DNA of 64,000 nt from Segatella copri (GCF_019249795.2 NZ_CP156891.1:2330501-2394500); one strand, 5' to 3'; counted from the first letter of the stretch, positions 43,297 to 54,069 are shown. Notes: generated by a model not told the origin, from the letters alone. A program made the numbers and translations.

Positions 43297-44673
43297 TTAT
43301 TTCTCTTCAAGTATTTTGGTAATTTGTGGAACATAGTTGTCCAAATCGCCAGCTCCTAAGATAACTAGAACATCGAAGTCTCGATTCTTTACCAGGTCAA
43401 GAACGTCTTCTTTATGAATCATGCTCTTTTCTACACCTGGTTTCAGATTGTCATAGATAAGCTTGGAGGTTACTCCTGGAATAGACTGCTCGCGAGCTGG
43501 ATAGATGTCGCAGAGGATAACCTCGTCCAAGAGACTCAAACTGTTGGCGAAATCTTTATAGAAATCGCGGGTTCTAGTATACAAGTGAGGCTGGAAGATG
43601 GCTGTTATCTTACGGTCCTTGTATAACTCTCTGATACTCTTCGCACTCTGATATATCTCCTTTGGATGATGAGCATAATCAGACAGGAATACCAGTTTGT
43701 TATTCTTGATCTTAAAGTCGAAACGGCGGTCAACTCCTCCGTAGGTCTTCATGCCGTTACGGAGTTCATCGGCTGTACAACCATTCAATTGTGCCATTGC
43801 CATTGCTGCCACACCATTTGTGATGTTGATAGGCACAGGTTGTCCGAGTTCTACGCCCGTTACGTTCTCGATAGGAGAGATGAAATCAAAAGTGATACCT
43901 CCATTCTCTATCTTGATGTTCTCAGCGTGGAAGTCGCCCTCGTTCTGGCTGTATTCGTATATCTTGACACCGTCTTGTACGTGTTGCTTCATCTCCAGAC
44001 CTTTGTGGATGATGAGTGCACCGCCCGGTTGGATCAGTTCTGTATAGTGACGGAAACTTTCCAGATAAGCCTCCTTGGTGCCGTAGATGTCGAGATGGTC
44101 TGGGTCTGTAGCCGTGATGACGCTCATCCATGGGCGCAACCAGTGGAAACTGCGGTCAAACTCATCTGCTTCAATGACAACATAGTCGCTCTTGTCGGAG
44201 AGGATATAGTTGGTGCCATAGTTCTTTGAGATACCTCCCAGGAAGGCATTACAGTCAATATGGCTTTGGTGCATGATGTGAGCACACATGGTAGATGTTG
44301 ATGTCTTTCCGTGTGTACCCGCTACGCACAGTCCCTTATGGGTACGGGTTAATGTACCCAGAACCTGAGCTCGCTTCTCGATGGTGAATCCATTCTCATG
44401 GAAGAAAACCAGTTCCTTGTGTTCAGCAGGAATTGCCGGTGTGTAGACTACCAATGTTGTCTTGGCGTCCTTGCAGGCTTCTGGTATGAGGTCAACATTC
44501 TCCTCATAGTGGATAAGCATTCCCTCTTTCTCCAACTCATGAGTTAGATTGGATGGAGTCTTGTCATATCCGGCTACAACCAACTTCTTGCTGAGGAAGT
44601 ATCTGGCGATGGCGCTCATTCCGATGCCGCCCGCTCCTACAAAATAAACTGCTTTAATATCTTTTATTTCCAT
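43297..44673 (-). CDS. murC: UDP-N-acetylmuramate--L-alanine ligase
   Basis: A 458-residue Mur ligase adding the first amino acid (L-Ala) to UDP-MurNAc. Rossmann start FVGAGGIGMSAIARYFLS, P-loop GTHGKTSTST and the family motif in SDYAHHPKEI are present. One-base overlap with murG upstream and direct abutment with ftsQ downstream indicate a tightly packed operon. Confidence 0.97.
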   Translation of the reverse strand: MEIKDIKAVYFVGAGGIGMSAIARYFLSKKLVVAGYDKTPSNLTHELEKEGMLIHYEENVDLIPEACKDAKTTLVVYTPAIPAEHKELVFFHENGFTIEKRAQVLGTLTRTHKGLCVAGTHGKTSTSTMCAHIMHQSHIDCNAFLGGISKNYGTNYILSDKSDYVVIEADEFDRSFHWLRPWMSVITATDPDHLDIYGTKEAYLESFRHYTELIQPGGALIIHKGLEMKQHVQDGVKIYEYSQNEGDFHAENIKIENGGITFDFISPIENVTGVELGQPVPINITNGVAAMAMAQLNGCTADELRNGMKTYGGVDRRFDFKIKNNKLVFLSDYAHHPKEIYQSAKSIRELYKDRKITAIFQPHLYTRTRDFYKDFANSLSLLDEVILCDIYPAREQSIPGVTSKLIYDNLKPGVEKSMIHKEDVLDLVKNRDFDVLVILGAGDLDNYVPQITKILEEK

Positions 44674-45779
44674 TACTTTGTTGCTAATTTGATTACTTCG
44701 TCGGCGATGACGTCGGCAGAGTTCTTTAATCCTAATTTCTTGATATTCTCACAGAGCGAAGCAAGCTTAGCCTCGTCTTTTACCGTGTCAACTGCTTTCT
44801 TGAGCAATACCTCTGGTGCATCGGCATCCTTTACGTAGATGGCAGCATCTTTGTTGACTAATGCCATGGCGTTCTTGGTCTGGTGGTCTTCTGCCACATT
44901 AGGGCTTGGAACCAGGATAACCGGTTTGCCGATGAGGCAGAACTCGCTGATACTGCTGGCACCTGCGCGGCTGATAACCAGGTCGGCTGCCTTGTAAGCA
45001 GCACCCATGTCGCTGATGAAATCAGTAACCTTGAGCATTGGCAGCTCCTGACCTTTCAGTTGCTCCATGATGGCAGCATTATAGTATTTACCTGTTTGCC
45101 AGATAAACTGTACGCCGCTTTCTTTCACCAGGTCGAGGTGCTGGAGCACACTCTCGTTGATGGTTCTTGCGCCAAGGCTGCCACCTACGAGCAAGATGGT
45201 CTTCTTTTCAGGGTCGAGACCGAACAGCTTGCGTGCTTCTTCCTGGGTGATGGTAGTATCCAATACATTCTGGCGAACAGGATTACCGGTCATGATAATC
45301 TTGTCTGCAGGAAAGAAACGCTCCATTCCTTCGTAAGCCACACAGATTTTTTCAGCCTTCTTGGCCAAGAGTTTATTGGTTACACCAGCGTATGAATTCT
45401 GCTCCTGGATGAGGCAAGGTATTCCTTTGCTGGCACAAACATTGAGAGTCGGACCGCTAGCATAGCCACCTACGCCCACAGCCGCCATAGGCTTGAAGTT
45501 TTTGATGATACTCTTTGCCATGTGCTGGCTCTTCCATATCTTGAAGAGTACGGCGATGTTCTTGAGTAGATGCTTTCTGTCGAAGCCGCAGATAGGCAAG
45601 CCCTTGATCTCATAACCCGCAGCAGGTACCCGCTGCATTTCCATTCTGCCGAGTGCACCTACAAACAAAATCTTAGCATCAGGGCGCTTCGCCTTGATGG
45701 CGTTTGCAATGGATACGGCAGGGAAGATGTGACCACCTGTGCCGCCTCCGCTTATGATAATTCTTAATTCATTATTCAT
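44673..45779 (-). CDS. murG: UDP-GlcNAc:undecaprenyl-PP-MurNAc-pentapeptide GlcNAc transferase
   Basis: A 368-residue peripheral inner-membrane glycosyltransferase that converts lipid I to lipid II. GT28 signatures: SGGGTGGHIFPAVSIA at the N-terminus, VGGSLGARTIN, and ISRAGASSISEF with VLVPSPNVAEDHQ in the donor site. It lies 91 bp after ftsW; a -7-like TACCTTTG at 45807-45800 may give it some transcription of its own. Confidence 0.96.
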   Translation of the reverse strand: MNNELRIIISGGGTGGHIFPAVSIANAIKAKRPDAKILFVGALGRMEMQRVPAAGYEIKGLPICGFDRKHLLKNIAVLFKIWKSQHMAKSIIKNFKPMAAVGVGGYASGPTLNVCASKGIPCLIQEQNSYAGVTNKLLAKKAEKICVAYEGMERFFPADKIIMTGNPVRQNVLDTTITQEEARKLFGLDPEKKTILLVGGSLGARTINESVLQHLDLVKESGVQFIWQTGKYYNAAIMEQLKGQELPMLKVTDFISDMGAAYKAADLVISRAGASSISEFCLIGKPVILVPSPNVAEDHQTKNAMALVNKDAAIYVKDADAPEVLLKKAVDTVKDEAKLASLCENIKKLGLKNSADVIADEVIKLATK

Positions 45780-45799
45780 ATCCGTTCATGTTTATAACG

Positions 45800-45807
45800 C
45801 AAAGGTA
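45800..45807 (-). promoter_or_regulatory. Possible internal -7 box before murG
   Basis: TACCTTTG on the minus strand in the 91-bp ftsW-murG gap, 20 nt before the murG start. No -33 match is seen, so this is weak. Confidence 0.3.
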
Positions 45808-45870
45808 TAAAAAAATATCGATTTAACGGCATTTTCTGCCATTTTTTCACCTTAATTTATAAAACTCTTG

Positions 45871-47148
45871 TCAGGCAGCCACCATTTTGCTGTCGTCGAG
45901 CTCATTTTGAAGTATCTCTTTCTTCTTGGCTGTTCTACTGATACTCAGGATGATGCCCAGGTACAGACAGTTGATGATGGTAGATGTACCACCTCTACTG
46001 ATGAGTGGTAGTGGCTGTCCTGTAACAGGAGCCAAACCTACTGCTACTGCCATGTTGAAGAGTGCCTGGGTAACCAGCATGATGGCGAGTCCCATGCAGA
46101 GAAAGGCTGGGAAATTGTTCTCACACCTGTTGGCTATTCTGCCAGCTCTGAACAGGAGGATGATGTAGAGGAATGCAACCAGTGCGGCTCCCCATATACC
46201 CATCTCTTCGATGATGATGGCATAGATGAAGTCTGAGAACGCCTGTGAGAGGAAGTCTCTTTCTACTGAGTTTCCAGGCCCTTTGCCTACGATGTTGGAA
46301 GAGGCGATGGCGATGTTGGCATGTGCCACTTGGGCATCTTTGTCGAGATCGACATCCTGTGGGGCTACAGGCTTTGAGTTCATAAACTTGTCAATACGGG
46401 CTTTCCAGGTGTCGGCTCTATGGAACATCTTTTCTGCCATGTTAGGCTTGTTCTGTTCCTGCTCAACCTTCTCGGTCAGCATATTTTCCGGTTTATTGCC
46501 CTCTTCGCCCTTGTCCTGTCCTACTATCATGATACCTGCAAAGGCTGTGACGATGACAATCATGCCCAGTCCCACCAGCTTGCCAATCTGGTTCATCGGC
46601 ACTCGTCCGATGAGCATCATGGCTAAGATTGTGATATTGAGGAGCATGGCTGTGGATAAGTTTTCCAGTCCGATGAGAATTACAAATGGAGCAGTTGCTA
46701 CAAGTATGAACTTGAATGCCTTCCTGTTGGCTCCCTGAGTTGTTTGCATGGCACTAAGAATCTGAGCTACAGCCAGTACTACCGCTCCCTTTGCTATTTC
46801 TGAAGGCTGGAACTGTATGCCCATCAGAGAGAACCATCGGGAGGCTCCGTTGGTAGATTGACCGGTAGCCAAGACCAGAACGAGCAACAGTAATGAGATG
46901 CCCATCACGACGGGGGTAACAATCTTGAAGTACTTGCATTTCACCTTGAGCATGCAAATCATGGTGAACAGACCGCCTCCCAAGAGCAAGATGTGGCGGA
47001 TGACAGGTGCCATGTAGTTTCCTGTCTTGTACGACAAGGAGCTGGAGGCAGAATATACCTCCACGATGCTTATCATACAGAGAAAGAAGAAGACCATCCA
47101 GATCACCTTGTCTCCCTTGAAAATATTACCAATGCTCTTGTTATTCAT
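45871..47148 (-). CDS. ftsW: Peptidoglycan glycosyltransferase FtsW
   Basis: A 425-residue SEDS-family polytopic protein that polymerises septal glycan from lipid II with the class-B PBP encoded six genes upstream-in-order. Conserved GIQFQPSEIAKGAVV and LPLISRGGTS blocks are visible. A charged loop of about 60 residues (DKGEEGNKPENMLTEKVEQ and on, about 210-270) is inserted between membrane segments, larger than in E. coli. Confidence 0.94.
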   Translation of the reverse strand: MNNKSIGNIFKGDKVIWMVFFFLCMISIVEVYSASSSLSYKTGNYMAPVIRHILLLGGGLFTMICMLKVKCKYFKIVTPVVMGISLLLLVLVLATGQSTNGASRWFSLMGIQFQPSEIAKGAVVLAVAQILSAMQTTQGANRKAFKFILVATAPFVILIGLENLSTAMLLNITILAMMLIGRVPMNQIGKLVGLGMIVIVTAFAGIMIVGQDKGEEGNKPENMLTEKVEQEQNKPNMAEKMFHRADTWKARIDKFMNSKPVAPQDVDLDKDAQVAHANIAIASSNIVGKGPGNSVERDFLSQAFSDFIYAIIIEEMGIWGAALVAFLYIILLFRAGRIANRCENNFPAFLCMGLAIMLVTQALFNMAVAVGLAPVTGQPLPLISRGGTSTIINCLYLGIILSISRTAKKKEILQNELDDSKMVAA

Positions 47149-47186
47149 TTCTTTATAGTTCTATCTGTTCTATTTTTTGAAAACTG

Positions 47187-48524
47187 TTATTCTCCGATAG
47201 CTCTTGCCAGCGTCTTAAACTGCTCGCCTCTATCTTCCATGTTCTTGAAGAGATCGAAACTTGCGCAGCATGGGCTGAGGAGTACGGTATCGCCCGGCTT
47301 TGCCAATTCCTGGCAGGCTGCCACGCAATCCTTCATGCTGTGAGTGTCGCGTACAGGGATGCCGAGTGCGTCAAAGTTGTCGTGCAACTTCTGGTTGTCG
47401 GCTCCGAGATATACGATACCAGCACATTTCTCCTTTACCAGGTCCTTGATCTGGTTATAGTCATTTCCCTTATCCTTACCGCCGATGATAAGGATGGTAG
47501 GGGTGTTCATACTCTCCAGCGCATACCAGCAGGCATCTACGTTGGTAGCCTTTGAATCGTTCACATAGTAAACGCCCTGGAACTTGCCCACTTTCTCCAG
47601 ACGGTGCTCTACACCAGGGAAGTCGCTCAAGCCTTTGTGCAGGGTCTCGTGATCGATGCCTACGATGTTGCATGCCAGACCTGCAGCCAGACTGTTATAG
47701 ATGTTGTGCTTGCCGCGTAGGCTCATGTCTGCCTGTGGCATTTCGAAGTCTGAAGGGAAGTTGAGTTTGTACTTGCCATCCTCTATAAAGCCGACGCAAC
47801 CCTCCTCCTTGAACTCAGAGAATGGGCAGAGATGTGACTTGAGGTTGTACTTAGCCAGCTCCTTTGTAACGATAGGATCATCGTTCCAGAAGATGAAACT
47901 GTCTTCTTCTGTCTGGTTCTGGGTAATGCGCATCTTGGCATCGGTATAGTTCTGCATCTTAAACTCATAGCGGTCCAGATGGTCTGGAGTGATGTTGAGC
48001 AGGATGGCCACATTGGCACGGAACTCATACATATTGTCGAGCTGGAAACTGCTCAGCTCGATGACGTAGTACTTATGAGGAGTTTCAGCCACCTGAAGGG
48101 CCAGACTCTTTCCGATGTTGCCTGCCAGACCTACATCATAGCCAGCCGACTTGATGATGTGGTAAATCAGCGAGGTAGTGGTTGTCTTACCGTTACTTCC
48201 CGTGATACAGATCATCTTGGCATCAGTATATCTGCCCGCAAATTCTATTTCGCTGATGATAGGTATACCCTTAGCCATCAGTTTCTGTATCATAGGTGCT
48301 TCCTTAGGAATACCCGGACTCTTGATGACTTCATCTGCATCTAAAATCTTTTCTTCTGTATGGTGACCTTCTTCCCATTCGATGTTGTGGTCATCCATCA
48401 ACTTCTTGTAGTTATCCTTGATCTTTGACATGTCTGAAACAAAGACCTCGAATCCCTCTTTCTTTGCCAGCACGGCTGCACCTGCGCCACTTTCGCCAGC
48501 TCCTAAAATTACAATTTTGCTCAT
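47187..48524 (-). CDS. murD: UDP-N-acetylmuramoylalanine--D-glutamate ligase
   Basis: A 445-residue Mur ligase adding D-Glu. N-terminal VILGAGESGAGAAVLAKKE, P-loop ITGSNGKTTTTSL, and VNDSKATNVDACWYALE in the C-terminal domain are characteristic. Spacing of 43 bp from mraY and 38 bp to ftsW. Confidence 0.97.
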   Translation of the reverse strand: MSKIVILGAGESGAGAAVLAKKEGFEVFVSDMSKIKDNYKKLMDDHNIEWEEGHHTEEKILDADEVIKSPGIPKEAPMIQKLMAKGIPIISEIEFAGRYTDAKMICITGSNGKTTTTSLIYHIIKSAGYDVGLAGNIGKSLALQVAETPHKYYVIELSSFQLDNMYEFRANVAILLNITPDHLDRYEFKMQNYTDAKMRITQNQTEEDSFIFWNDDPIVTKELAKYNLKSHLCPFSEFKEEGCVGFIEDGKYKLNFPSDFEMPQADMSLRGKHNIYNSLAAGLACNIVGIDHETLHKGLSDFPGVEHRLEKVGKFQGVYYVNDSKATNVDACWYALESMNTPTILIIGGKDKGNDYNQIKDLVKEKCAGIVYLGADNQKLHDNFDALGIPVRDTHSMKDCVAACQELAKPGDTVLLSPCCASFDLFKNMEDRGEQFKTLARAIGE

Positions 48525-48567
48525 TGTCTTATTCTCTATACTTGTCGGGCTGATAAGAGCCTGTATT

Positions 48568-49836
48568 TTATCTGATCTTCAATGTGATGATGGTCAATGC
48601 TGCCAGAATGATGGTTACAATCCAGAAACGGATGGTAATCTTTGATTCATGGAAGCAGTTGCGAGGCTTCTTCCACAGATACTTGCAGTCAGGATCCAGC
48701 TGACTGTCCTGTGTGCGGAAGTTGTCGTGGATAGGTGTGCGCTTGAAGATACGCTGCTTCACACCTCTCCGCTTTCCTATCTTGTAATAGTAAACCTGCA
48801 TCATCACGCTGAGGCTTTCTACGAAGAAAATACCGCAGAGGATAGGCAGCATCAGCTCCTTGTGGATGATGATGGCACCTACTGCGATGATACCGCCGAT
48901 GGTCAGCGAACCCGTATCGCCCATGAATACCTGGGCAGGGTAGGCGTTGTACCAGAGGAAACCGATGAGGGCTCCAATGAAGGCACAGAAGAATACTACC
49001 AGTTCCTCAGAACCAGGAATATACATGATATTGAGGTAGGCGGCAAACTCGATGTGCGACGACACATATGCAAGTATGCCTAGCGCCACACCTATGATGG
49101 CGGAGTTTCCGGCACACATTCCGTCCATACCATCGTTGAGGTTGGCACCGTTTGATACGGCTGTTACAACGAAGATGGTCATGATGACGAAGAGAATCCA
49201 GCCTGCTGCTACCTTGTACTTACCGCAGAAACTGGTGATGCTGGAATAGTCGAGGTTGTGTCCCTTGACGAATGGGATGGTGGTCTTCAGCGATTTTCTT
49301 GCTTCCGTACGATGCTTTACCACCGTTTCCTGTCCCTGTTGCTCGATGGCGAGGTTCTCGTTCATCTTTACATCAGGTGAAGACCAGAGTACCAGTCCCA
49401 CGATCAGGCCGATGCCAATCTGTCCTATAATCTTATATTTGCCCTTCAATCCCTCCTTGTCGCGCTTGAATATCTTGATGAAGTCGTCCATTCCACCGAG
49501 AAAGCCGAGCCATACGGTGGTGATGATCATCAGAATCAGATAGATGTTGCGCAAACGTCCGAGTAACAGTACCGGTACGAGGATAGCCAGGATGATGATG
49601 ACACCACCCATAGAAGGAACGCCAATCTTCTTGACACCAAACGGGTCGATGCTGGCATCGCGCTGTGTCTCTGTAATTTGCTTGCTCTTGAGATACTTGA
49701 TGAATTTCTCGCCGAACCAGGCAGAGATTACCAATGATAAAATCAGCGCAAGCAGGGCACGGAATGAGATGTAGCCCCACATGTGAGAACCTGAGATGCC
49801 CCACTGCTCCAGAAATCTAAAGAGATAGTATAACAT
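48568..49836 (-). CDS. mraY: Phospho-N-acetylmuramoyl-pentapeptide transferase
   Basis: A 422-residue polytopic enzyme that makes lipid I on the inner membrane. Metal/catalytic motifs include GGMDDFIKIFKRDKEGL and SNGANLNDGMDGM, and YNAYPAQVFMGDTGSL. It has an insert of about 55 residues (between SSPDVKMNEN and VKGHNLDYSS) absent from E. coli MraY, as is common in Bacteroidota. 24 bp after murE. Confidence 0.96.
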   Translation of the reverse strand: MLYYLFRFLEQWGISGSHMWGYISFRALLALILSLVISAWFGEKFIKYLKSKQITETQRDASIDPFGVKKIGVPSMGGVIIILAILVPVLLLGRLRNIYLILMIITTVWLGFLGGMDDFIKIFKRDKEGLKGKYKIIGQIGIGLIVGLVLWSSPDVKMNENLAIEQQGQETVVKHRTEARKSLKTTIPFVKGHNLDYSSITSFCGKYKVAAGWILFVIMTIFVVTAVSNGANLNDGMDGMCAGNSAIIGVALGILAYVSSHIEFAAYLNIMYIPGSEELVVFFCAFIGALIGFLWYNAYPAQVFMGDTGSLTIGGIIAVGAIIIHKELMLPILCGIFFVESLSVMMQVYYYKIGKRRGVKQRIFKRTPIHDNFRTQDSQLDPDCKYLWKKPRNCFHESKITIRFWIVTIILAALTIITLKIR

Positions 49837-49860
49837 TTTTCTTTCTTTTCTTGATTGCTT

Positions 49861-51324
49861 TTACTTCTGTGAAATTCCGAAGATGTCGCGAATCACCTCC
49901 TTATCGTCAAAGTGGTGCTTTACGCCCTTGATCTCCTGGTAATCTTCGTGTCCCTTACCGGCTACGAGAATCACGTCGCCCTTCTTTGCCAGCATGCAGG
50001 CTGTGCGGATGGCTTCCTTGCGGTCTACGATGCTGATTACCTTCTTCATTTGCTGGGCATTGAGTCCGGCAAGCATGTCGTTGATGATGTCCTGTGGCTC
50101 TTCGAAACGTGGGTTGTCGCTGGTGATGATTACCTTATCGCTCTGCTTTACAGCCTCCTGTGCCATCAATGGGCGCTTGCCCTTGTCACGGTTGCCACCG
50201 GCACCGCAAACGGTGATGACTTCTCCGCCCTTGCCTTCGAGCACTTCGTGGATGGCGTTCAATACGTTCTCCAGTGCATCTGGTGTATGGGCATAGTCAA
50301 CAATGGCGGTATAACCTTCTGGTGACTGGATTGGTTCCAGTCTTCCGCTTACGCTGTGAAGGGTACTCATCACTACGAGTACATCCTCTGGCTTCTTGCC
50401 GAGCATAATGGCTGCACCATATACGGCGAGCAGGTTGCTCACGTTGAACTTACCGATGAACTGTACGCCCACTTCTCTGCCGTCAATCTCCAGATACATG
50501 CCGCCGAAGTGACACTCCAGAATCCTGGCTCTGAAGTCTGCCATGCTGCGGGTAGAGTAGTTTTTCACGGTAGCCTTGGTGTTCTGTACCATGATCATGC
50601 CGTTCTTGTCGTCGGCATTGGTAATGGCAAAGGCTGTCTTAGGCAGTCCGTCGAAGAAAGCCTTCTTGGCGTTACGGTAGTTCTCGAATGTCTTGTGGTA
50701 ATCGAGGTGGTCGCGGGTCAGGTTGGTGAACAAGCCTCCGGCAAACTGCAGACCTCCGATACGCTTCTGTGCGATGGCGTGAGAAGAGCACTCCATGAAG
50801 GCATACTCGCAGCCAGCCTCTACCATCTTGCCCAGGAGCATGTTCAGTTCGATAGGGTCTGGGGTGGTATGGTCGGCAGGGATAGCCTCGTCCTCAATGT
50901 AGTTGCAGACGGTAGAGAGCAAACCACACTTATGGCCGAACTTGCGGAACATATTATATAATAAGGTGGCAATGGTGGTCTTACCATTGGTACCTGTTAC
51001 GCCTACCAGTTTGAGCTTTCTTGAAGGGTCGCCGTAGAAGAGGGTTGCTACCTTGCCGACAGCATCCTCGGTCGAAGCGACCTGAATGTAAGTTACGCCC
51101 TCAACTTTCTCTTCAGGCATGTCTTCGCACAAAACCGACTTTGCGCCCAGTTCCAATGCCTTTGGAATAAACTTGTGACCGTCAACCTGCGTTCCCTTCA
51201 TGGCAACGAAGAGATGACCTTCCTTAATCTTGCGAGAGTCGATGTTTACTCCCGTAACCTCTACATCAGCATCGCCGATTATCTGAACCGGCTCGATGTT
51301 TTTGAGTAATTCTTGTAACTTCAT
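49861..51324 (-). CDS. murE: UDP-MurNAc-tripeptide synthetase (meso-DAP-adding)
   Basis: A 487-residue Mur ligase adding the third residue of the stem peptide. P-loop [14 protein letters not shown], [20 protein letters not shown] motif ([15 protein letters not shown]), and the DNPRFEEPQ motif, which marks meso-diaminopimelate-specific enzymes. Hence the peptidoglycan is probably DAP type. 82 bp after the class-B PBP, a gap that contains the AT-rich TATATAATAAGG element. Confidence 0.96.
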   Translation of the reverse strand: MKLQELLKNIEPVQIIGDADVEVTGVNIDSRKIKEGHLFVAMKGTQVDGHKFIPKALELGAKSVLCEDMPEEKVEGVTYIQVASTEDAVGKVATLFYGDPSRKLKLVGVTGTNGKTTIATLLYNMFRKFGHKCGLLSTVCNYIEDEAIPADHTTPDPIELNMLLGKMVEAGCEYAFMECSSHAIAQKRIGGLQFAGGLFTNLTRDHLDYHKTFENYRNAKKAFFDGLPKTAFAITNADDKNGMIMVQNTKATVKNYSTRSMADFRARILECHFGGMYLEIDGREVGVQFIGKFNVSNLLAVYGAAIMLGKKPEDVLVVMSTLHSVSGRLEPIQSPEGYTAIVDYAHTPDALENVLNAIHEVLEGKGGEVITVCGAGGNRDKGKRPLMAQEAVKQSDKVIITSDNPRFEEPQDIINDMLAGLNAQQMKKVISIVDRKEAIRTACMLAKKGDVILVAGKGHEDYQEIKGVKHHFDDKEVIRDIFGISQK

Positions 51325-51365
51325 ATCCTGTTTCTGTTTTATATTCTATATATTTCTTTATCTGC

Positions 51366-51381
51366 ACCTTATTATATATAG
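51366..51381 (-). repeat. AT-rich TATATAATAAGG element before murE
   Basis: TATATATAATAAGGTG on the minus strand, 42 nt upstream of the murE start; identical to 8218-8233 region on the plus strand before the sugar symporter. Function unknown. Confidence 0.35.
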
Positions 51382-51406
51382 GGTTTCAGATAACTGTTTC
51401 TGAGTT

Positions 51407-53566
51407 TTATTCGAGCACAATGCTGCATACGGCACCTTTCTTGATGACCGTTCCCGGCACCAGACTCTGCTTTACTACCTTTCCTCTACCTATAATCTGG
51501 GTCTTGATGCCCCGGCTCTCCATATTGTAGATTGCGTCTCGGGCTCCCATTCCGGTAATGTCGGGTACGATCGTCTTGCCGTATTGCTTCTCCCTGATGA
51601 GCTTGATGCTGTGGTTACCCACGCGCTCTGCCTTGCCCCAGATAGGGTTGCCGTCGGCATAGCTGCCACTCCAGTTGGCATTGGTCTTGATGCCGAGGTG
51701 GCTGAGCACATAGTTGGCAGCAAGGATATTGCCTGCCTTTACGTCAGGAACGAAGACGGATGCTGAGTCGCGGGCGTCCTTTACGTCAACTTTCAGACTC
51801 TGCGCCATGATGCCTTCTGAAATCTGATGGAAGACCTTACCGCACATCGTACCGCCCGAAGCAGGCAAACCGGATTTCTGTATGCAGACGATACAGCTGT
51901 AGCGTGGCGCATCGGCAGGGAAGTAGCCTGCGAAACTGATGAGATAGCTGGTTCCGCCACTCTTATATCCACCGGCACCTTTTGAAATCTGGGCTGTACC
52001 GGTCTTTCCTGCCACTTTGAAGTTAGGCGAACCGGCTTTCTTTCCCAGTCCCACGCTTACCACCTGTTCCAGGATGGTTTGCAGCTCCTTGATGCTCTTC
52101 TCCTTGGCTATCTGCTGGCGCATCACTTCAGGAGGAAATTCCATGATGGTTTCTCCGTTCTTCATTACCTTGCTCACGAATCTTGGTCGCATCATCTTGC
52201 CGTTGTTGGCGATGGTGTTGTAGAAGGTGAGGGTAGAGATAGGCGGTACCTGGGTCTCATATCCGATACTCATCCATGGCAAACTGGTCTTTGCCCAGTT
52301 GTCATATTGTCCGTTCTTGTTTCTGTGCGGCATGCGGATTCTGGCTGGTGTTGCTCCCACCAGTGGAATCTTCAGGTCGTCGTGCAGACCGGTACGGTAG
52401 ATACCCTTTACGAATTTCTCTGGGTTGTTGCGGTAATGGTCGTCTATGATGCGGCTCACACCGATGTTCGAACTGTACCACAGGGTCTGTGCGAGGGTCA
52501 GCATTCCGTATCCGCCTTTTCGCCAGTTGTGGTCTTTCATTTCTCTGCCGTACATCGGCCATATACCGCCACCGGTTTCTACGTGATAGGTCGTGTCTAC
52601 CACTCCGTCGTCCAGCGCTACGAGGATAGAGGCTGGCTTGAACACCGAACCTGGCTCCAGAAGGTCGCTCACGGCATGGTTGTGGATTTCTCTGTATTCG
52701 CCGTCGAAACATTTCTCCATGTTTACGATGGCCTTGATGTCGCCCGTAGGTACATCCATCACGATGGCTACACCCACATTGGCGTTGATTTCCTTCAGCT
52801 CGTCGATGAGTGAGCGTTCGGCAAGGTCTTGTATGCTCACATCGATGGTGGTCACGATATCGGCTCCGTCAATAGGAGGGGTATCGGTAATGTCGAGGAA
52901 CTTGTTGCGAACCTTGCGGCGATGCACGATACCGTTGGTGCCTCGCAGGATGGAGTCGTAACTCAGCTCCAGACCGAAGCGGGCGGTATCCTTGGCGCCA
53001 TACATGGCTCCGATGGTACGGCCTGCCAGCGAACCGTAAGTTCTGGTTCGTGCATTATATTCTTCCCAGTGGAAACCGCTCTGGTAGGGTTTCAGGCGGA
53101 ATACAGGGATGTTCTTTATCTCGGTGAAGGTGTTATAGTCTACACGCCTCGGATAAACCGGCCAGTGGCGGCTCATCTTGGCGCGACCTTCGGTGAGGTG
53201 CTTCTTGAAATCAGACTCGCTCAGGTTCGGGAATATCTGGTGCAGGCAAAGACAGATGGAGTCTTGCTTGGCATCCCACAGCGAGTCGTTTTCTGCATCT
53301 TTCAGCGCCTTGAAGTCCATGAAAACCTTAAACTCCGGCAGCGAACTTGCCATCAGCTGTCCTGTGCAGCTCAAGATGTTGCCTCGGTTTGGCTTTACGG
53401 TCACGGAATCCTTCTTCTGCCGTTCTGCCACCTTCATCCAGTAATCATGCTTGGCGGTCATGATGTAGAGCGCTTTACCCACTACGGCTATGGCGAAAAT
53501 CGTCATGATGATGGCGATGGCGCTGTAGCGGGGCATTACTTTCTTGTGATCAAATTTGCTGCTCAT
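51407..53566 (-). CDS. ftsI: Class-B penicillin-binding protein (FtsI/PBP3) with PASTA domain
   Basis: A 719-residue septal transpeptidase. N-terminal membrane helix (about 15-33), dimerisation domain, transpeptidase domain with active-site Ser307 in EPGSVFKPAS, the SSN motif in WYSSNIGVSR and KTGTAQ. One C-terminal PASTA domain (VPDITGMGARDAIYNMESRG region, about 655-719). Overlaps the ftsL-like gene by 4 bp, consistent with the FtsL-FtsI-FtsW septal complex. Confidence 0.95.
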   Translation of the reverse strand: MSSKFDHKKVMPRYSAIAIIMTIFAIAVVGKALYIMTAKHDYWMKVAERQKKDSVTVKPNRGNILSCTGQLMASSLPEFKVFMDFKALKDAENDSLWDAKQDSICLCLHQIFPNLSESDFKKHLTEGRAKMSRHWPVYPRRVDYNTFTEIKNIPVFRLKPYQSGFHWEEYNARTRTYGSLAGRTIGAMYGAKDTARFGLELSYDSILRGTNGIVHRRKVRNKFLDITDTPPIDGADIVTTIDVSIQDLAERSLIDELKEINANVGVAIVMDVPTGDIKAIVNMEKCFDGEYREIHNHAVSDLLEPGSVFKPASILVALDDGVVDTTYHVETGGGIWPMYGREMKDHNWRKGGYGMLTLAQTLWYSSNIGVSRIIDDHYRNNPEKFVKGIYRTGLHDDLKIPLVGATPARIRMPHRNKNGQYDNWAKTSLPWMSIGYETQVPPISTLTFYNTIANNGKMMRPRFVSKVMKNGETIMEFPPEVMRQQIAKEKSIKELQTILEQVVSVGLGKKAGSPNFKVAGKTGTAQISKGAGGYKSGGTSYLISFAGYFPADAPRYSCIVCIQKSGLPASGGTMCGKVFHQISEGIMAQSLKVDVKDARDSASVFVPDVKAGNILAANYVLSHLGIKTNANWSGSYADGNPIWGKAERVGNHSIKLIREKQYGKTIVPDITGMGARDAIYNMESRGIKTQIIGRGKVVKQSLVPGTVIKKGAVCSIVLE

Positions 53567-54069
53567 TCTTCGGGTACGTTTATGATGTATGGAGGTTGGG
53601 TGGCGATGTGCAGCACGCTGTCTTTGTTGTTCTTCAGCATGTCGAGCACATTACTTTCACGACTCTTCTCTGTTATCTGGCTGCTTGTAGACAGCGCTTT
53701 GTATTTGGTGTCTTGCAGTTCTTTCTGCAGTTTGTCCAACTCGATGATATCGTTCTGGATATTGTATCGGTTGGATATGTAGATAATGACAAAAAACACG
53801 ATGAGGATAACGAGCCATATCTGCCGGCGTATGATTTGTGCGGTAAGAATGTCTCCACCCAGAATCTTTCGCAGCGTAAAGCTCGATGATCCTGACGCCT
53901 CTTCCTCAATGGCTTGCTTGGCAATCACTTCCTTGAGCGAAGCCTGTGGAGCCTCCTGCTGCTGTGGCTCCTGCTGCGGAGTTTCCTGCTTCGGCGGTTC
54001 CTGTGATGCCTGTGCCTTTTCTTCGGCTATAGGCTTCTCACTGATGTTTATGTCTTTATCGTTTATCAT
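53563..54069 (-). CDS. ftsL: FtsL-like divisome protein
   Basis: A 168-residue bitopic protein: a cytoplasmic Gln/Pro/Glu-rich segment (residues 18-45, repeated PQQE-type runs), one membrane helix (about 84-100, WLVILIVFFVIIYIS) and a short periplasmic coiled coil (IELDKLQKELQDTKY). Sequence similarity to E. coli FtsL is low; the call rests on topology and on its place between rsmH and ftsI, overlapping each by 4 bp. The long low-complexity N-terminus is unusual in size. Confidence 0.82.
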   Translation of the reverse strand: MINDKDINISEKPIAEEKAQASQEPPKQETPQQEPQQQEAPQASLKEVIAKQAIEEEASGSSSFTLRKILGGDILTAQIIRRQIWLVILIVFFVIIYISNRYNIQNDIIELDKLQKELQDTKYKALSTSSQITEKSRESNVLDMLKNNKDSVLHIATQPPYIINVPEE